Assembly (NCBI RefSeq): GCF_000344805.1
Contig: NC_020453.1
Span: 1,860,001-1,924,000 of the forward strand
Origin: Bradyrhizobium oligotrophicum S58
GTDB taxonomy: Bacteria > Pseudomonadota > Alphaproteobacteria > Rhizobiales > Xanthobacteraceae
Direction of reading: 5' to 3'
Length of the DNA: 64,000 nt
Position 1 is the first letter of the stretch. The number at the start of each line of letters is the position of its first letter. The notes below the pieces were generated by a model, which had not been told where the DNA came from, did not search any database, and saw only the letters and a list, made by a program, of their open reading frames with translations. This document shows, one piece after another, positions 29,005 to 36,851 of the stretch. The translations under genes were made by a program, and so were the position numbers.

Positions 29005-30011
29005 TCCCCACTCAGAAGCCTGCGCACGGGACCCGAGGACTGAAACTCTTCAACGATCTTTCTCTCTTCAAATATCGAGTGCCGCCACGGCTTATATTTT
29101 GCGAACGCCTTCCCAACGGCGACTCCGATAACGACCCGAGGGTTAGGGATCTCCAGCGAGAAAGCGCTTTCGCTCGCATCATCCCGCCAGACAAATGCTA
29201 TCGAACCTGCCGAGTCATCTACCTCGATTTGCGGCAACACCGAACTGGTCGGCAGATATCCAGCCACGCGCAAAGCCGCGTCAATCAATTCCGAGGACGG
29301 CAAGATGGAATCTTCCGCGTGCGGCAGCTCAGGAATCCGCGCCAACCGATGGGCAATTCTGACGGTGAGATCAGGCGTACCCAACCAGGATATAATCCCA
29401 TTATGCTCCAACTGACGAACGATGGTTCGCTTCGTCCAATAACCCGCTACGTGCGGCATAGGTTGGCAGAAGCTGTACTGGGCCGCCGCCGTCGTTGTGA
29501 GCGATCGCGTGGGGCTGACCAGCGTGCAGAGAGCGGTCAGGTTCGGTTCTGCAAAGGTTTTGGGCCAACCAACATGCTGAGACTCCTTCGAGGAGGGCAG
29601 CATGACCTGCCTGTTGGTCGGGTCATAGAGACCAGCAACTTTGTCGGTAAAGCTCGCGATGGTCGAGGACAGGATCGAAAAGACCTGGGCTTCAAGCAAA
29701 CCTGATTCATTCTGCTCGAAGTCATGGTCAAGCTCGACGACGGCGTCGACATCGAAGTCGGCGTCATAAGAGAACATCTGCAACCGACGGGGCGCTGCGA
29801 CGACCGAGCCTGAGATCAGGGTTGATGGTCCAATCGTTGCGCTCCCGCGGGTGCCGATGTTTGCAACAAGCGACTCGCCAGCCGCCTCGCCAATGTCGCT
29901 GTGACTCCAAGAGTCATCCAAGTCATGCTGCGCGAGCCAATCAGCCTTGACGCGTCGAGCCCCACCTAACCCGAATTTCCAGGCATTGGCTTGAGACGTC
30001 GACTGCATCAC
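29001..30011 (-). CDS. Unrecognised protein, second gene of the attL-proximal cargo operon
   Basis: 336 residues without a family I can name. The N-terminal third contains the acidic stretch FDVDAVVELDHDFEQNESG. The C-terminal third has SIAFVWRDDASESAFSLEIPNPRVVIG and GKAFAKYKPWRHSIFEER, and looks like mixed alpha/beta. No P-loop, nuclease motif, signal peptide or membrane helix is evident. It overlaps both neighbours by 4 nt (ATGA), so the three proteins are probably made in fixed ratio and may form a complex (inference). Confidence 0.7.
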   Translation of the reverse strand: MMQSTSQANAWKFGLGGARRVKADWLAQHDLDDSWSHSDIGEAAGESLVANIGTRGSATIGPSTLISGSVVAAPRRLQMFSYDADFDVDAVVELDHDFEQNESGLLEAQVFSILSSTIASFTDKVAGLYDPTNRQVMLPSSKESQHVGWPKTFAEPNLTALCTLVSPTRSLTTTAAAQYSFCQPMPHVAGYWTKRTIVRQLEHNGIISWLGTPDLTVRIAHRLARIPELPHAEDSILPSSELIDAALRVAGYLPTSSVLPQIEVDDSAGSIAFVWRDDASESAFSLEIPNPRVVIGVAVGKAFAKYKPWRHSIFEERKIVEEFQSSGPVRRLLSGE

Positions 30012-30850
30012 CGCTTCACCTTTATGCGCGCCTGCATCTCGTCCGTCAGTATGGATTGGAGTATTGCCTTGTTCGCCTCGTGCATGACCGGCATCTCTCC
30101 AGCGATCATGCCCTGGAGGGCATCATCATTCGATGAAACGAATTGAATGGGTTGTGAAGGACGAAACAACTGATTGTGCTGAACAACTACTCTTAGCTGC
30201 TCGTCAGGAACGCCTGGGATGCTGAGGTCCTCGCCAACTCCAGTTCGAACATCGACATTTAGTTGATTCAAGGTTGCCCCCAAAGGCCGATCGATGAACC
30301 AACCAGTATGCGAGTGCCAAAGGCGGCCTTTCGAGAACGCCGATGACGGAATCTCTTCGTTCGCTTTGAAAAGATGCGAGTAATCAGGTTTGTCTGCGGT
30401 CTCATCGAAGATAAAAACGTCAGAGACCGACAGGGCTATGCTCTGAACCGTCGTCGGCTTGGTCTGATCGAGCGCAGCCGACATAAGTCGACCCACCGTC
30501 GACAAGATATCCCGAGCCTTGTCCCACGTAGGTTGCCAACGCGTGTAGAGTGTTGTCGTCACTCTGATCTCGGTTCCGAACAGGCTCAACACCCAGCTCG
30601 CGCTTCCATCCGGCCGCTTATGAGAAAATTCAACACCCCTGAGTATCCGGTTTTGAGGCGCCCCGGTCGCAGGATTAATCACGATATCGAGCGCCTGCGG
30701 GAGATCAATTGCCGGCAGATCACGGCGCCAATCGGGATCCCGTTTGATCAAGGTTTCCAAGATCGGCCAAGGAATCGGCTGACTCAGCCCGATCGCGAAG
30801 CTCGCGCTCTGTATCGCGTGGTCTTCGTTGATCGGCTTGAAAGGCATCAT
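30008..30850 (-). CDS. TIGR04255-family-like protein, first gene of the attL-proximal cargo operon
   Basis: 280 residues from the ATG at 30850; the upstream in-frame start at 30952 has no better ribosome-binding site. The N-terminus AIQSASFAIGLSQPIPWPIL, the middle ASWVLSLFGTEIRVTTTLYTRWQPTWDKARDIL and the beta-rich C-terminal half fit the sporadically distributed TIGR04255 family, whose function is unknown. Such proteins often sit in accessory islands. It leads a three-gene operon with 4-nt overlaps placed between the attachment site and the integrase gene, a usual cargo position. Family assignment is from pattern memory and needs a profile search. Confidence 0.65.
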   Translation of the reverse strand: MMPFKPINEDHAIQSASFAIGLSQPIPWPILETLIKRDPDWRRDLPAIDLPQALDIVINPATGAPQNRILRGVEFSHKRPDGSASWVLSLFGTEIRVTTTLYTRWQPTWDKARDILSTVGRLMSAALDQTKPTTVQSIALSVSDVFIFDETADKPDYSHLFKANEEIPSSAFSKGRLWHSHTGWFIDRPLGATLNQLNVDVRTGVGEDLSIPGVPDEQLRVVVQHNQLFRPSQPIQFVSSNDDALQGMIAGEMPVMHEANKAILQSILTDEMQARIKVKR

Positions 30851-31277
30851 TCTCACTCTGGCAGGCGAATCGTCGTACCATGCCGTCTGCAAGCCCGTCC
30901 ACCGGAACGGACCGCTTTTCCAGCAAGAGATATGACCTCGCAGCGGGAGCACAAGGCCTTAGCGAGGTGCAAACCCACTGTAACCGACTGAAGTTAATCA
31001 AATTTTCCTCAACGCAATCTTGCGTAGATGGAAACATTCTATACAACGCGGCGGAGTTGGCTCATTCAACTAAAGTACGGGGCGGGCCGTACGGCACGCC
31101 CGATACAAGACTTCCCGTTGAACCGAGCCTCCTCGCGAGATACCTCCGGGGAACAGAAGTGTAATCCGAATTTTTCGAATGAAAACAATGCACGGCGCGA
31201 CCTTCACACGGTAGAGGCCCAAAGTTGATCCTGGGTGCCGACCACGACGAGTCGGGTGATTTATCTTTTCCTCGCCG
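30851..31277. promoter_or_regulatory. Spacer between integrase and cargo operon with a short palindrome
   Basis: About 430 bp, AT-rich compared with the flanks. At 31012-31025 there is a palindrome, ACGCAA-TC-TTGCGT, upstream of the leftward cargo operon; it could be its operator. No credible gene is seen. Confidence 0.4.
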
Positions 31278-32459
31278 CTACGCCGCTCGACGCGCCCGCC
31301 ACTCATCATACGCACGTTCGCCCGCCACCCGCTCGGCCTCCTTCAGGGTCTTCGCTCGGCGGCCGACGAGCTTCACCGGCTCGCGCATCCAATCCTGATC
31401 GAGCCATTCTTGAATGGTCGGCAGCTTGTTAATGGCCTCGATCAACGGGGCCTGGGGGACGTGCGTGTAGTGTCGGCTCATATCGTCGGCGGCGTGGCCG
31501 AGAATCTGATCCTTCTTGTGCGGGTGGACGCCCTCGACCACTAGCTGGGTCGAGACGGTGTGCCGCGCGGTGTAGGGGGCCACGTCGAAGACATGGGTCC
31601 GCAGCCGGGCGGCGGCTATCCCCTTCTTCATCTGCCCGCCGTTATCGTCATAGACGGTGAACGGCTCGTTTTCCCAAGTCCGTACCAGCCGCCCTGGCCG
31701 GTTCTCGACCATATCGGTCAGCATCGGGACAAGCGCCTGGTGGATCGGGACGCCGCGCGGTTCCCCGATCTTGGACTTCGGCAGCGTGATCCAGCGGTCC
31801 GCCACATTGACCTGTGACGTATTCATTGTGAAAAGTTCGATCGGCCGCATGCCGGTGTAGAACAGAATCGTGAACACGGTCGCGTTGGCGACACCCAATC
31901 CCCTGATGAACTCCCAGGCGGTCCCGTAGGGCACTGGATAGGAGCCGACGCGCTTCGGTCCGAAGCTCACGACGTTTGTCCCCTTCGGCTTCTTCGGCCT
32001 GATCCAGCGCTTCGGCTGTGCCCACTCCATCCGCTCGGCATGCGACCAAATTGCGATGAAGGGTGTCCATAGCTGGCGGTTGAGTGTGTCGGGCCGGACG
32101 TTCGGATAGAGCGTCTTGCCGATCTCATTCATCTGCGCCTGCGTGATGTTCTTCAGCGGAACGCCTATGAGGTGCGACATGAGGCCGGACCATTTTCCGG
32201 TCTCTTCATCGAAGGTGCCAAGGAAGCGCGGCGACCCACCGTTCTCCAAATAGGACTCCGCAGCCGCATCGAACGTCACCACGGCCTTCTTACCGTGAAC
32301 CTGTTCGTCGAGCAGTTCCTTCTCTAGTTTGACGCGGAGACCTTCGGCCGCCGCTTTGTTAGTAGTTTTTGTAGATTGCCGGATTTCGTTGCCTTGGGCG
32401 TCCGTCCCCCGGATGATCCAACTGTGGTGATCCTCCCGCCGCCACAAGTAGAGTCGCAT
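31278..32459 (-). CDS. Tyrosine-family site-specific integrase
   Basis: 393 residues. An N-terminal arm-binding-type region (WIIRGTDAQGNEIRQSTKTTNK) and core-binding domain precede the catalytic domain. Catalytic landmarks are Arg in FYTGMRPIEL (about 205), HTVS after YTAR (motif HxxR region, about 300), His in ILGHAADD and the nucleophile region SRHYTHV (about 330). It recombines phage attP with the tRNA-Val site at 28184. It lies 3 kb inside the left end, with a cargo operon between gene and att site. The excisionase-like gene overlaps its start by 136 nt. Confidence 0.93.
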   Translation of the reverse strand: MRLYLWRREDHHSWIIRGTDAQGNEIRQSTKTTNKAAAEGLRVKLEKELLDEQVHGKKAVVTFDAAAESYLENGGSPRFLGTFDEETGKWSGLMSHLIGVPLKNITQAQMNEIGKTLYPNVRPDTLNRQLWTPFIAIWSHAERMEWAQPKRWIRPKKPKGTNVVSFGPKRVGSYPVPYGTAWEFIRGLGVANATVFTILFYTGMRPIELFTMNTSQVNVADRWITLPKSKIGEPRGVPIHQALVPMLTDMVENRPGRLVRTWENEPFTVYDDNGGQMKKGIAAARLRTHVFDVAPYTARHTVSTQLVVEGVHPHKKDQILGHAADDMSRHYTHVPQAPLIEAINKLPTIQEWLDQDWMREPVKLVGRRAKTLKEAERVAGERAYDEWRARRAA

Positions 32460-32653
32460 GATGACCTCATTCTATTGAAGATAGTGACGATGTCCGCTTC
32501 GATGAACCGATAGTCGCGGCCGACGCGCGCAGCGTTCGGCAGATGCTTGGCAACCAAGCCGTAGAGCGTCTTGCGTGAGACACGCAGCCGGACCATCACG
32601 TCAGCAGTCGTAAGGACGGTCTCGAGTGGCGTATTGTCGTTGGCGTGCTTCAC
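32324..32653 (-). CDS. Excisionase-like HTH DNA-binding protein
   Basis: 109 residues from a GTG at 32653 (longer ATG start at 32755 possible). LTTADVMVRLRVSRKTLYGLVAKHLPNAARVGRDYRF is the winged HTH of excisionase/AlpA-type proteins (MerR-like fold). A roughly 45-residue Lys/Arg-rich tail runs in another frame over the first 136 nt of the integrase gene. Such overlap couples int to xis translation. It would direct excision or act as a local regulator. An operator-like palindrome (32702-32722) lies just upstream. The exact start is uncertain. Confidence 0.75.
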   Translation of the reverse strand: MKHANDNTPLETVLTTADVMVRLRVSRKTLYGLVAKHLPNAARVGRDYRFIEADIVTIFNRMRSSCDSTCGGGRITTVGSSGGRTPKATKSGNLQKLLTKRRPKVSASN

Positions 32654-32701
32654 TGGGGAGGCGCTCAGACTTCGGACTGACGGCAAGCTTTCTAGCGAAT
32701 G

Positions 32702-32722
32702 TATCCGTCGAGTCAACGGATA
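32702..32722. promoter_or_regulatory. Phage operator, copy 1 (upstream of excisionase/integrase)
   Basis: TATCCGT, seven bases CGAGTCA, ACGGATA. On the other strand the spacer reads TGACTCG. The same arms and nearly the same spacer recur at 34638-34658, so this is a member of the prophage operator family. Confidence 0.65.
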
Positions 32723-32751
32723 AGACTGACAAAAAACTGATGCTTCTCGGG

Positions 32752-32955
32752 TCACGCAACATCCAAAGTCGGGACGGTGAAGGTGGCGCGCACCTTGCGC
32801 ACACCGGCGATCACGTCGTCGAGGCGCATGGTGATCTCGAAGGAGCGGAAGCGCGCATCAAGCAGAGCGTAGGACACCGAGTCTGCGTCGGGCTTCGCGC
32901 CGCGCGAGACGGCAGCGGTGATCATCTGCGCGGTGGTCGGATCAATGGACGACAT
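32752..32955 (-). CDS. Small phage protein of unknown function
   Basis: 67 residues, MSSIDPTTAQMITAAVSRG to the end VRATFTVPTLDVA. No family recognised. It overlaps the end of the preceding HTH gene by 14 nt and sits in the leftward lysogeny operon, so it is probably translated. Predicted soluble, mixed helix and strand. Confidence 0.55.
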   Translation of the reverse strand: MSSIDPTTAQMITAAVSRGAKPDADSVSYALLDARFRSFEITMRLDDVIAGVRKVRATFTVPTLDVA

Positions 32956-33436
32956 CTGTGGGCAATTCCTGCAAGAGAGCGTGTTGATCAGGATGGACGG
33001 CGGGCCGTTCCTTCCGCCGCGACTTGAACCGAACCTGCTTGATCGCGGAGGGGTCGCGGAGGAAGGGGAAGCGCTCGTGGATGCCGGTGACGATCTCGAT
33101 CAGCGCTGTGACCGTCTGCGGCATCGTGAGGCCGAGCTTGTCGGCAATGGGCTGAAGCTCGGCGCGGACTTCCTCGGGCAGAGCCTTCGCGCGGGGCACC
33201 GCGACGAAGTCCCAGCCCAGAAAGCCCAGAACGGCTTCGAGCGACTCCAGACCTGGCTTGTTCTTGCGACGCCACGCCTTGATTGATGCACGGCGAACGC
33301 CCGAGCCCTCCTCGGTCTCGTCATAGGTGAAGCGGAGGCGAGCCATCTCCGCGAACACCAACTTCACATGCGGGCCGACGCGGTCGGGCATGGTGACCGT
33401 ACGCCGGTTAGCCCGATCGCGCCGGTGACTAGTCAT
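32942..33436 (-). CDS. Phage HTH-type DNA-binding protein
   Basis: 164 residues. LRFTYDETEEGSGVRRASIKAWRRKNKPGLESLEAVLGFLGWDFVAVPR resembles an XRE-like HTH with a following helix, as in small phage regulators that read repeated helices. The C-terminal part (LPEEVRAELQPIADKLGL, then ALIEIVTGIHERFPFL) is helical. The ATG overlaps the end of the sliding-clamp gene by 8 nt, so the two are co-translated. Its targets are unknown. Confidence 0.65.
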   Translation of the reverse strand: MTSHRRDRANRRTVTMPDRVGPHVKLVFAEMARLRFTYDETEEGSGVRRASIKAWRRKNKPGLESLEAVLGFLGWDFVAVPRAKALPEEVRAELQPIADKLGLTMPQTVTALIEIVTGIHERFPFLRDPSAIKQVRFKSRRKERPAVHPDQHALLQELPTDVVH

Positions 33437-34592
33437 GCTTCGGACCCGCAGCCATCTCGGTCGAGGTGTTCATCATGCCGATCGCGCCGATCAGCTCGGG
33501 CTCCTCTTCGGCTTGGAAGAGCACACGGCGATTCGTATGGTCAGGGTGGAGGGCGACGGTGGCGACCTTGAACGCGCCCAGCATCGTCTTCAGGTACTGA
33601 CCGTTGAGGCCGAAGGACGCCACCTCGCCGTTGATGTCAGCCTCGACCACATCAACGCCGCCGCCGGTCTGACCGCCGACCGCCACGACGAACCCTTCGT
33701 CAGACCCGGCGCACTGAAGACGGTAGCCTTGATCCTTCAGCGCAAATGGTTCGAGCAGGGCGACCGCGCTGGCGCACGCGTCACGCTCCAGCTTGATACG
33801 CGTCTCGCTCGGGTTAGATACGAGCGGCGTGTAGTTGGGATAGGTGCCGAGCAGCAACGAAGAGCAGAAGCGCGTCGTGTCGGTCGAGACGAAGATCGAA
33901 TGCTCGTTGATGACGACTTGAACGTCTTCGGCGGCGCGGAACAAACGGATGATCTGCGACACGGTCTCGGCACTCAAGATAATGCCGGGCCGACCGCTGC
34001 TATCCACGGGCATACCTTCGGCCCCCTCTGGGGCCGGGATCGAGGTCATGATCAGGATCATGCCAGTGGTGCCAACGGCCGCAAGGCGCTTGCCGGTGAT
34101 ATGAAAGAACACGCCCTGCATCGGCGAGCTGGGGACGGTTGATAGTTCGGTGGCGGTGTGACCGAACAGCTTGACGAAATCCGATCCGTCGATTTTGAAG
34201 GTCGCGCCTTCCTCCCGATACTGCCGGGCAGGCCAGTCCTTGGCGGGCAGGGTCGGGAAGCTCGTGCGGGAGCGGCCTGCCTTGACGATCATCTCGTGCT
34301 TGGAATCGTCATAGTCGATCGTGACCTCGACGCCCTTCGGCAACCGGTCCACGACCATCTTCAGCTTACCAGCGTCAACGGTGGTCGAGCCTGCGCGCTC
34401 TATGGCGCACTCGCCTGACGCCTCGACTTGCATGCTGAAGTCGGTGGTGGCGACGTGCAGCATGCCGTCGCGTACGATAATGCGCGCGTTGTTCGCAATG
34501 ACGGCGGGCGAGTTCTTCGGCGCGCTGGATACGCCGCGTGTCACGATCTCCGCGAGCTTGTCCCGATTGATCTTCAGTTTCATTGGCGACAT
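33429..34592 (-). CDS. Phage-encoded DNA polymerase III beta subunit (sliding clamp) homologue
   Basis: 387 residues, near the 360-375 of bacterial DnaN. Three clamp-like domains can be followed: LKINRDKLAEIVTRGVSSAP with VATTDFSMQVEASGEC, then FPTLPAKDWPARQYREEGATFKIDG and MQGVFFHITGKRLAAVGTTG (domain 2 pattern). Domain 3 ends QYLKTMLGAFKVATVALHPDHTNRRVLF. The conserved C-terminus MPMRL of host clamps is replaced by IGMMNTSTEMAAGPKHD, which forms part of the ligand-binding pocket in DnaN. It may load on DNA in place of the host clamp or divert clamp-binding proteins (inference). Its own operator-like palindrome lies 44-68 nt upstream of the start. It sits in the leftward lysogeny block, not with the replication genes. 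Confidence 0.88.
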   Translation of the reverse strand: MSPMKLKINRDKLAEIVTRGVSSAPKNSPAVIANNARIIVRDGMLHVATTDFSMQVEASGECAIERAGSTTVDAGKLKMVVDRLPKGVEVTIDYDDSKHEMIVKAGRSRTSFPTLPAKDWPARQYREEGATFKIDGSDFVKLFGHTATELSTVPSSPMQGVFFHITGKRLAAVGTTGMILIMTSIPAPEGAEGMPVDSSGRPGIILSAETVSQIIRLFRAAEDVQVVINEHSIFVSTDTTRFCSSLLLGTYPNYTPLVSNPSETRIKLERDACASAVALLEPFALKDQGYRLQCAGSDEGFVVAVGGQTGGGVDVVEADINGEVASFGLNGQYLKTMLGAFKVATVALHPDHTNRRVLFQAEEEPELIGAIGMMNTSTEMAAGPKHD

Positions 34593-34635
34593 GGTCCGTT
34601 GCCCCTCCCGTGAGCTGTAACGGACCGTATTTATT

Positions 34636-34660
34636 TATATCCGTTAAGTCAACGGATATA
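34636..34660. promoter_or_regulatory. Phage operator, copy 2 (upstream of the sliding-clamp gene)
   Basis: TATATCCGTT and AACGGATATA form perfect 10-bp arms around AAGTC; this is the most symmetrical copy. It lies between the repressor stop and the clamp start, so the clamp may be transcribed from its own repressible promoter. A further half-site-like TAACGGAC lies at about 34617-34624. Confidence 0.7.
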
Positions 34661-34682
34661 TTAGGACGCTCAGGGCTGCTGC

Positions 34683-35366
34683 CTAGCCCAGCTCGCAGCT
34701 TCCTATGATGCGATCCAGTGCCTTCACTTGGGAGCGAGGCAAGTCGACGACTGTGCCGTCGCCCAGCATGCGGACGGTGATCTTGTCGATCGAGATCGTC
34801 ACCACCTCGCGGATCGCGACCCGGCCGTCCGTTTGATGCACCACGGCAAAGCCTCCGTGCCCAACTTGCTTGTTGGGGTTGACGATCACCACCTCGCCAA
34901 CTCTGAAGCGAGGAGCCATGGTATCGTCGGGCACCGCGATGCAATACACGTCATTGCTCAGCGGCATAACGAAGGGCGCTCTTCGCGAATCATTCAAAGC
35001 GAAGAAGCCATCGGGATCGGTGAGGCCTGTCTGGTAGAGCGTGATGGACTTCATCACCAGGGTGACGGGCTCAACGTTCTGAGGAAGTACGCCAGTTGCT
35101 GCAGTTCTCGGGGTGTCCTGCTCGCCGACTAGGTACGCATAGTCGCAATCCAAGACCGGAGCCAACTTCGTAAGTCCCTCTCTAGTTGGGTTGAGGGACT
35201 TCCCGGAAAGCAGATCATTCAAATAAGAAAGACCGAGCCCAGCTCTACGGGAAAGTTCATTCCGTGAAGTCTTCAGGCCCAAAACGCGCTCTTCAACGCG
35301 CTCTTTTATGGTTTCGAGTTTTGGATGCACCCGATGCTTTCGGCCGGGCTGCACAGCCTTCGCCAT
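34683..35366 (-). CDS. Phage repressor, HTH plus S24 (LexA/CI-like) domain lacking the catalytic Ser-Lys pair
   Basis: 227 residues from the ATG at 35366; frame is open to 35447. The N-terminal HTH has LKTSRNELSRRAGLGLSYLNDLLSGKSLNPTREGLTKLA. The C-terminal S24 fold has YCIAVPDDTMAPRFRVGEVVIVNP and GGFAVVHQTDGRVAIREV. In self-cleaving members the motif is DSM and a Lys stands where RVAIREV has Arg. Here Ser is Thr and Lys is Arg, so RecA-stimulated self-cleavage is unlikely. It is the probable binder of the TATCCGT operators near its own promoter. Prophage induction may therefore depend on an antirepressor or another signal (inference). Confidence 0.85.
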   Translation of the reverse strand: MAKAVQPGRKHRVHPKLETIKERVEERVLGLKTSRNELSRRAGLGLSYLNDLLSGKSLNPTREGLTKLAPVLDCDYAYLVGEQDTPRTAATGVLPQNVEPVTLVMKSITLYQTGLTDPDGFFALNDSRRAPFVMPLSNDVYCIAVPDDTMAPRFRVGEVVIVNPNKQVGHGGFAVVHQTDGRVAIREVVTISIDKITVRMLGDGTVVDLPRSQVKALDRIIGSCELG

Positions 35367-35515
35367 AGTTCCATTCCCCGTACGACCGAAGCTCAATACC
35401 ATATTCGCGGTCCTCATCACTTGTAGACATCGCCTGCCAATATCCAAAACAATTTCAAAGACTAACGTCGCCGGATCGTTCGCCGCTTTGTCGAACGTCG
35501 CAATTCACGGTGTTT

Positions 35516-35531
35516 TATCCGTTTTATCCGT
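35516..35531. promoter_or_regulatory. Phage operator half-sites in tandem at the repressor / early-gene divergent promoter
   Basis: TATCCGT occurs at 35516-35522 and again at 35525-35531 (9-nt period). The second is followed by TGACTAT, matching the spacer of the full palindromes on their reverse strand, but the right arm is lost. A similar GTCCGTT lies at about 35548 and ACGGACATAA directly before the gene at 35647. The position between the leftward repressor gene and the rightward early genes is where a lambda-like operator array is expected. Confidence 0.6.
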
Positions 35532-35646
35532 TGACTATCTGAGTTGCGTCCGTTAGACAAAGTTCAGCCGCATCAGCGGAAACTCTCAATCGATTCGGCA
35601 TAGAGCCGGAAAATCGACGGATGTCAAGCGGCGGCGACGGACATAA

Positions 35647-36021
35647 ATGACCGAACTATCGAAGCAGGAGCTTGTGGTTAAGGTTGCCGCACTCACTGCC
35701 ACCATCGAAGACATGCGTCGCTCCATGGTCCTCGCGGCATCCCTGCCGGCGGGGTGGAGGCTGACTCCCAAAGAGCGCGACCTGTTCCTGGCCCTGATCT
35801 CGAACGAGACGGTCACGAAGCCCATGGCGATGGTCATCCTCTACGGAGCCAATCAGGACGGCCGCGAAACTCATTCCGTTGATGTCTTCATCTCGCGCAT
35901 CCGTCGCAAGACTGAGGACCACTCCGTCACCATCGAGACCATTAATCGGACCGGCTACCGGCTGGTCGACCGGCTCGTATGGGCGAAGACCTTGAAGCTC
36001 GACACTTGCGTCGCGCACTAA
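35647..36021 (+). CDS. Winged-helix DNA-binding protein (OmpR/PhoB C-terminal-type)
   Basis: 124 residues. After an N-terminal helix (VVKVAALTATIEDMRRSM) comes LTPKERDLFLALISNE, then VDVFISRIRRKTED and TIETINRTGYRLV, the winged-helix effector domain of response regulators, without any receiver domain. It is the first rightward gene opposite the repressor, in the Cro-like position, and probably regulates early transcription (inference). Phage operator half-sites flank its start. Confidence 0.82.
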   Translation: MTELSKQELVVKVAALTATIEDMRRSMVLAASLPAGWRLTPKERDLFLALISNETVTKPMAMVILYGANQDGRETHSVDVFISRIRRKTEDHSVTIETINRTGYRLVDRLVWAKTLKLDTCVAH

Positions 36022-36033
36022 CCGGGGAGCCTA

Positions 36034-36810
36034 ATGGCAATCTCACTCAAGAGCATCAAAAAGAAGACCGCTGCCGAGTTGCAGCCGATCTTCACGATTT
36101 ACGGCGTTCCGAAGGTGGGCAAGTCGTCGCTCGCCTCTGAGTTTCCGCGACCGATCTTTATCCAGACCGCCGAAGGGGAGAGCGTTCCTGCGGGTGTCGT
36201 CGCCGAAACGCTCGAGGTCCGCAACTACGCCGAGTTGTGCGAGGCGATCACGGTGCTCGTCTCGGACGAACACAACTACGGAACCGCAATCTTCGACTCG
36301 ACGACCGGCCTGGAGAACATCATCCGCGCAGAGGCTTGCGCTCGCAACGGTTGGAAGAACATCGAGGACCCCGGCTACGGCAAGGGCTACAAGATCGCCG
36401 CAGGCATTTTCCTCGAATACATCGACGGCATCATGACCCTGCGTCGTGAGCGCAACATGTCGATCGTGCAGCTCGGGCACTGCGATATCTCGCGCTTCGA
36501 CTCGCCCTCGACTGACCCATATTCGCGCTATCGCATCAACCTCCACAAGGATGCCGCCGACATCGTCGAGGCGAACAGCGACGTGATCGCGTTCGTCAAC
36601 TTCAAGGCCAGCATCAAGAAGGTCGATGCGGGCTTCAACAAGCAACTCACGCACGCCGAGGGCGGTGGCACCCGTTGGATGTTCCTCGAAGAGCGTCCCA
36701 GCCACATTGCGGGCAACCGCTTCGGCATGCCCCATGAACTCCAGTACCGCAAGGGTGAGGGATACAAGGCGCTCGCCAAGTACCTGCCGCCGGCACGGGA
36801 AGCCGCCTAG
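36034..36810 (+). CDS. Phage RecA-like ATPase (Sak4-type single-strand annealing recombinase)
   Basis: 258 residues. Walker A GVPKVGKSSL (about 24-33), Walker B-like YGTAIFDSTTGLENI (about 83-97) and a C-terminal RFGMPHELQYRKGEGYKALAKYL, as in phage ATP-binding proteins of the AAA_24/Sak4 type. Sak4 proteins are small RecA-core recombinases that work with a phage ssDNA-binding protein; the next gene encodes such a protein (DUF669), which supports the assignment. It sits in the rightward replication/recombination operon. Confidence 0.85.
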   Translation: MAISLKSIKKKTAAELQPIFTIYGVPKVGKSSLASEFPRPIFIQTAEGESVPAGVVAETLEVRNYAELCEAITVLVSDEHNYGTAIFDSTTGLENIIRAEACARNGWKNIEDPGYGKGYKIAAGIFLEYIDGIMTLRRERNMSIVQLGHCDISRFDSPSTDPYSRYRINLHKDAADIVEANSDVIAFVNFKASIKKVDAGFNKQLTHAEGGGTRWMFLEERPSHIAGNRFGMPHELQYRKGEGYKALAKYLPPAREAA

Positions 36811-36851
36811 CACCCATTCCATCAGCGCCATAGCATCCAAGGGAGCATCAA

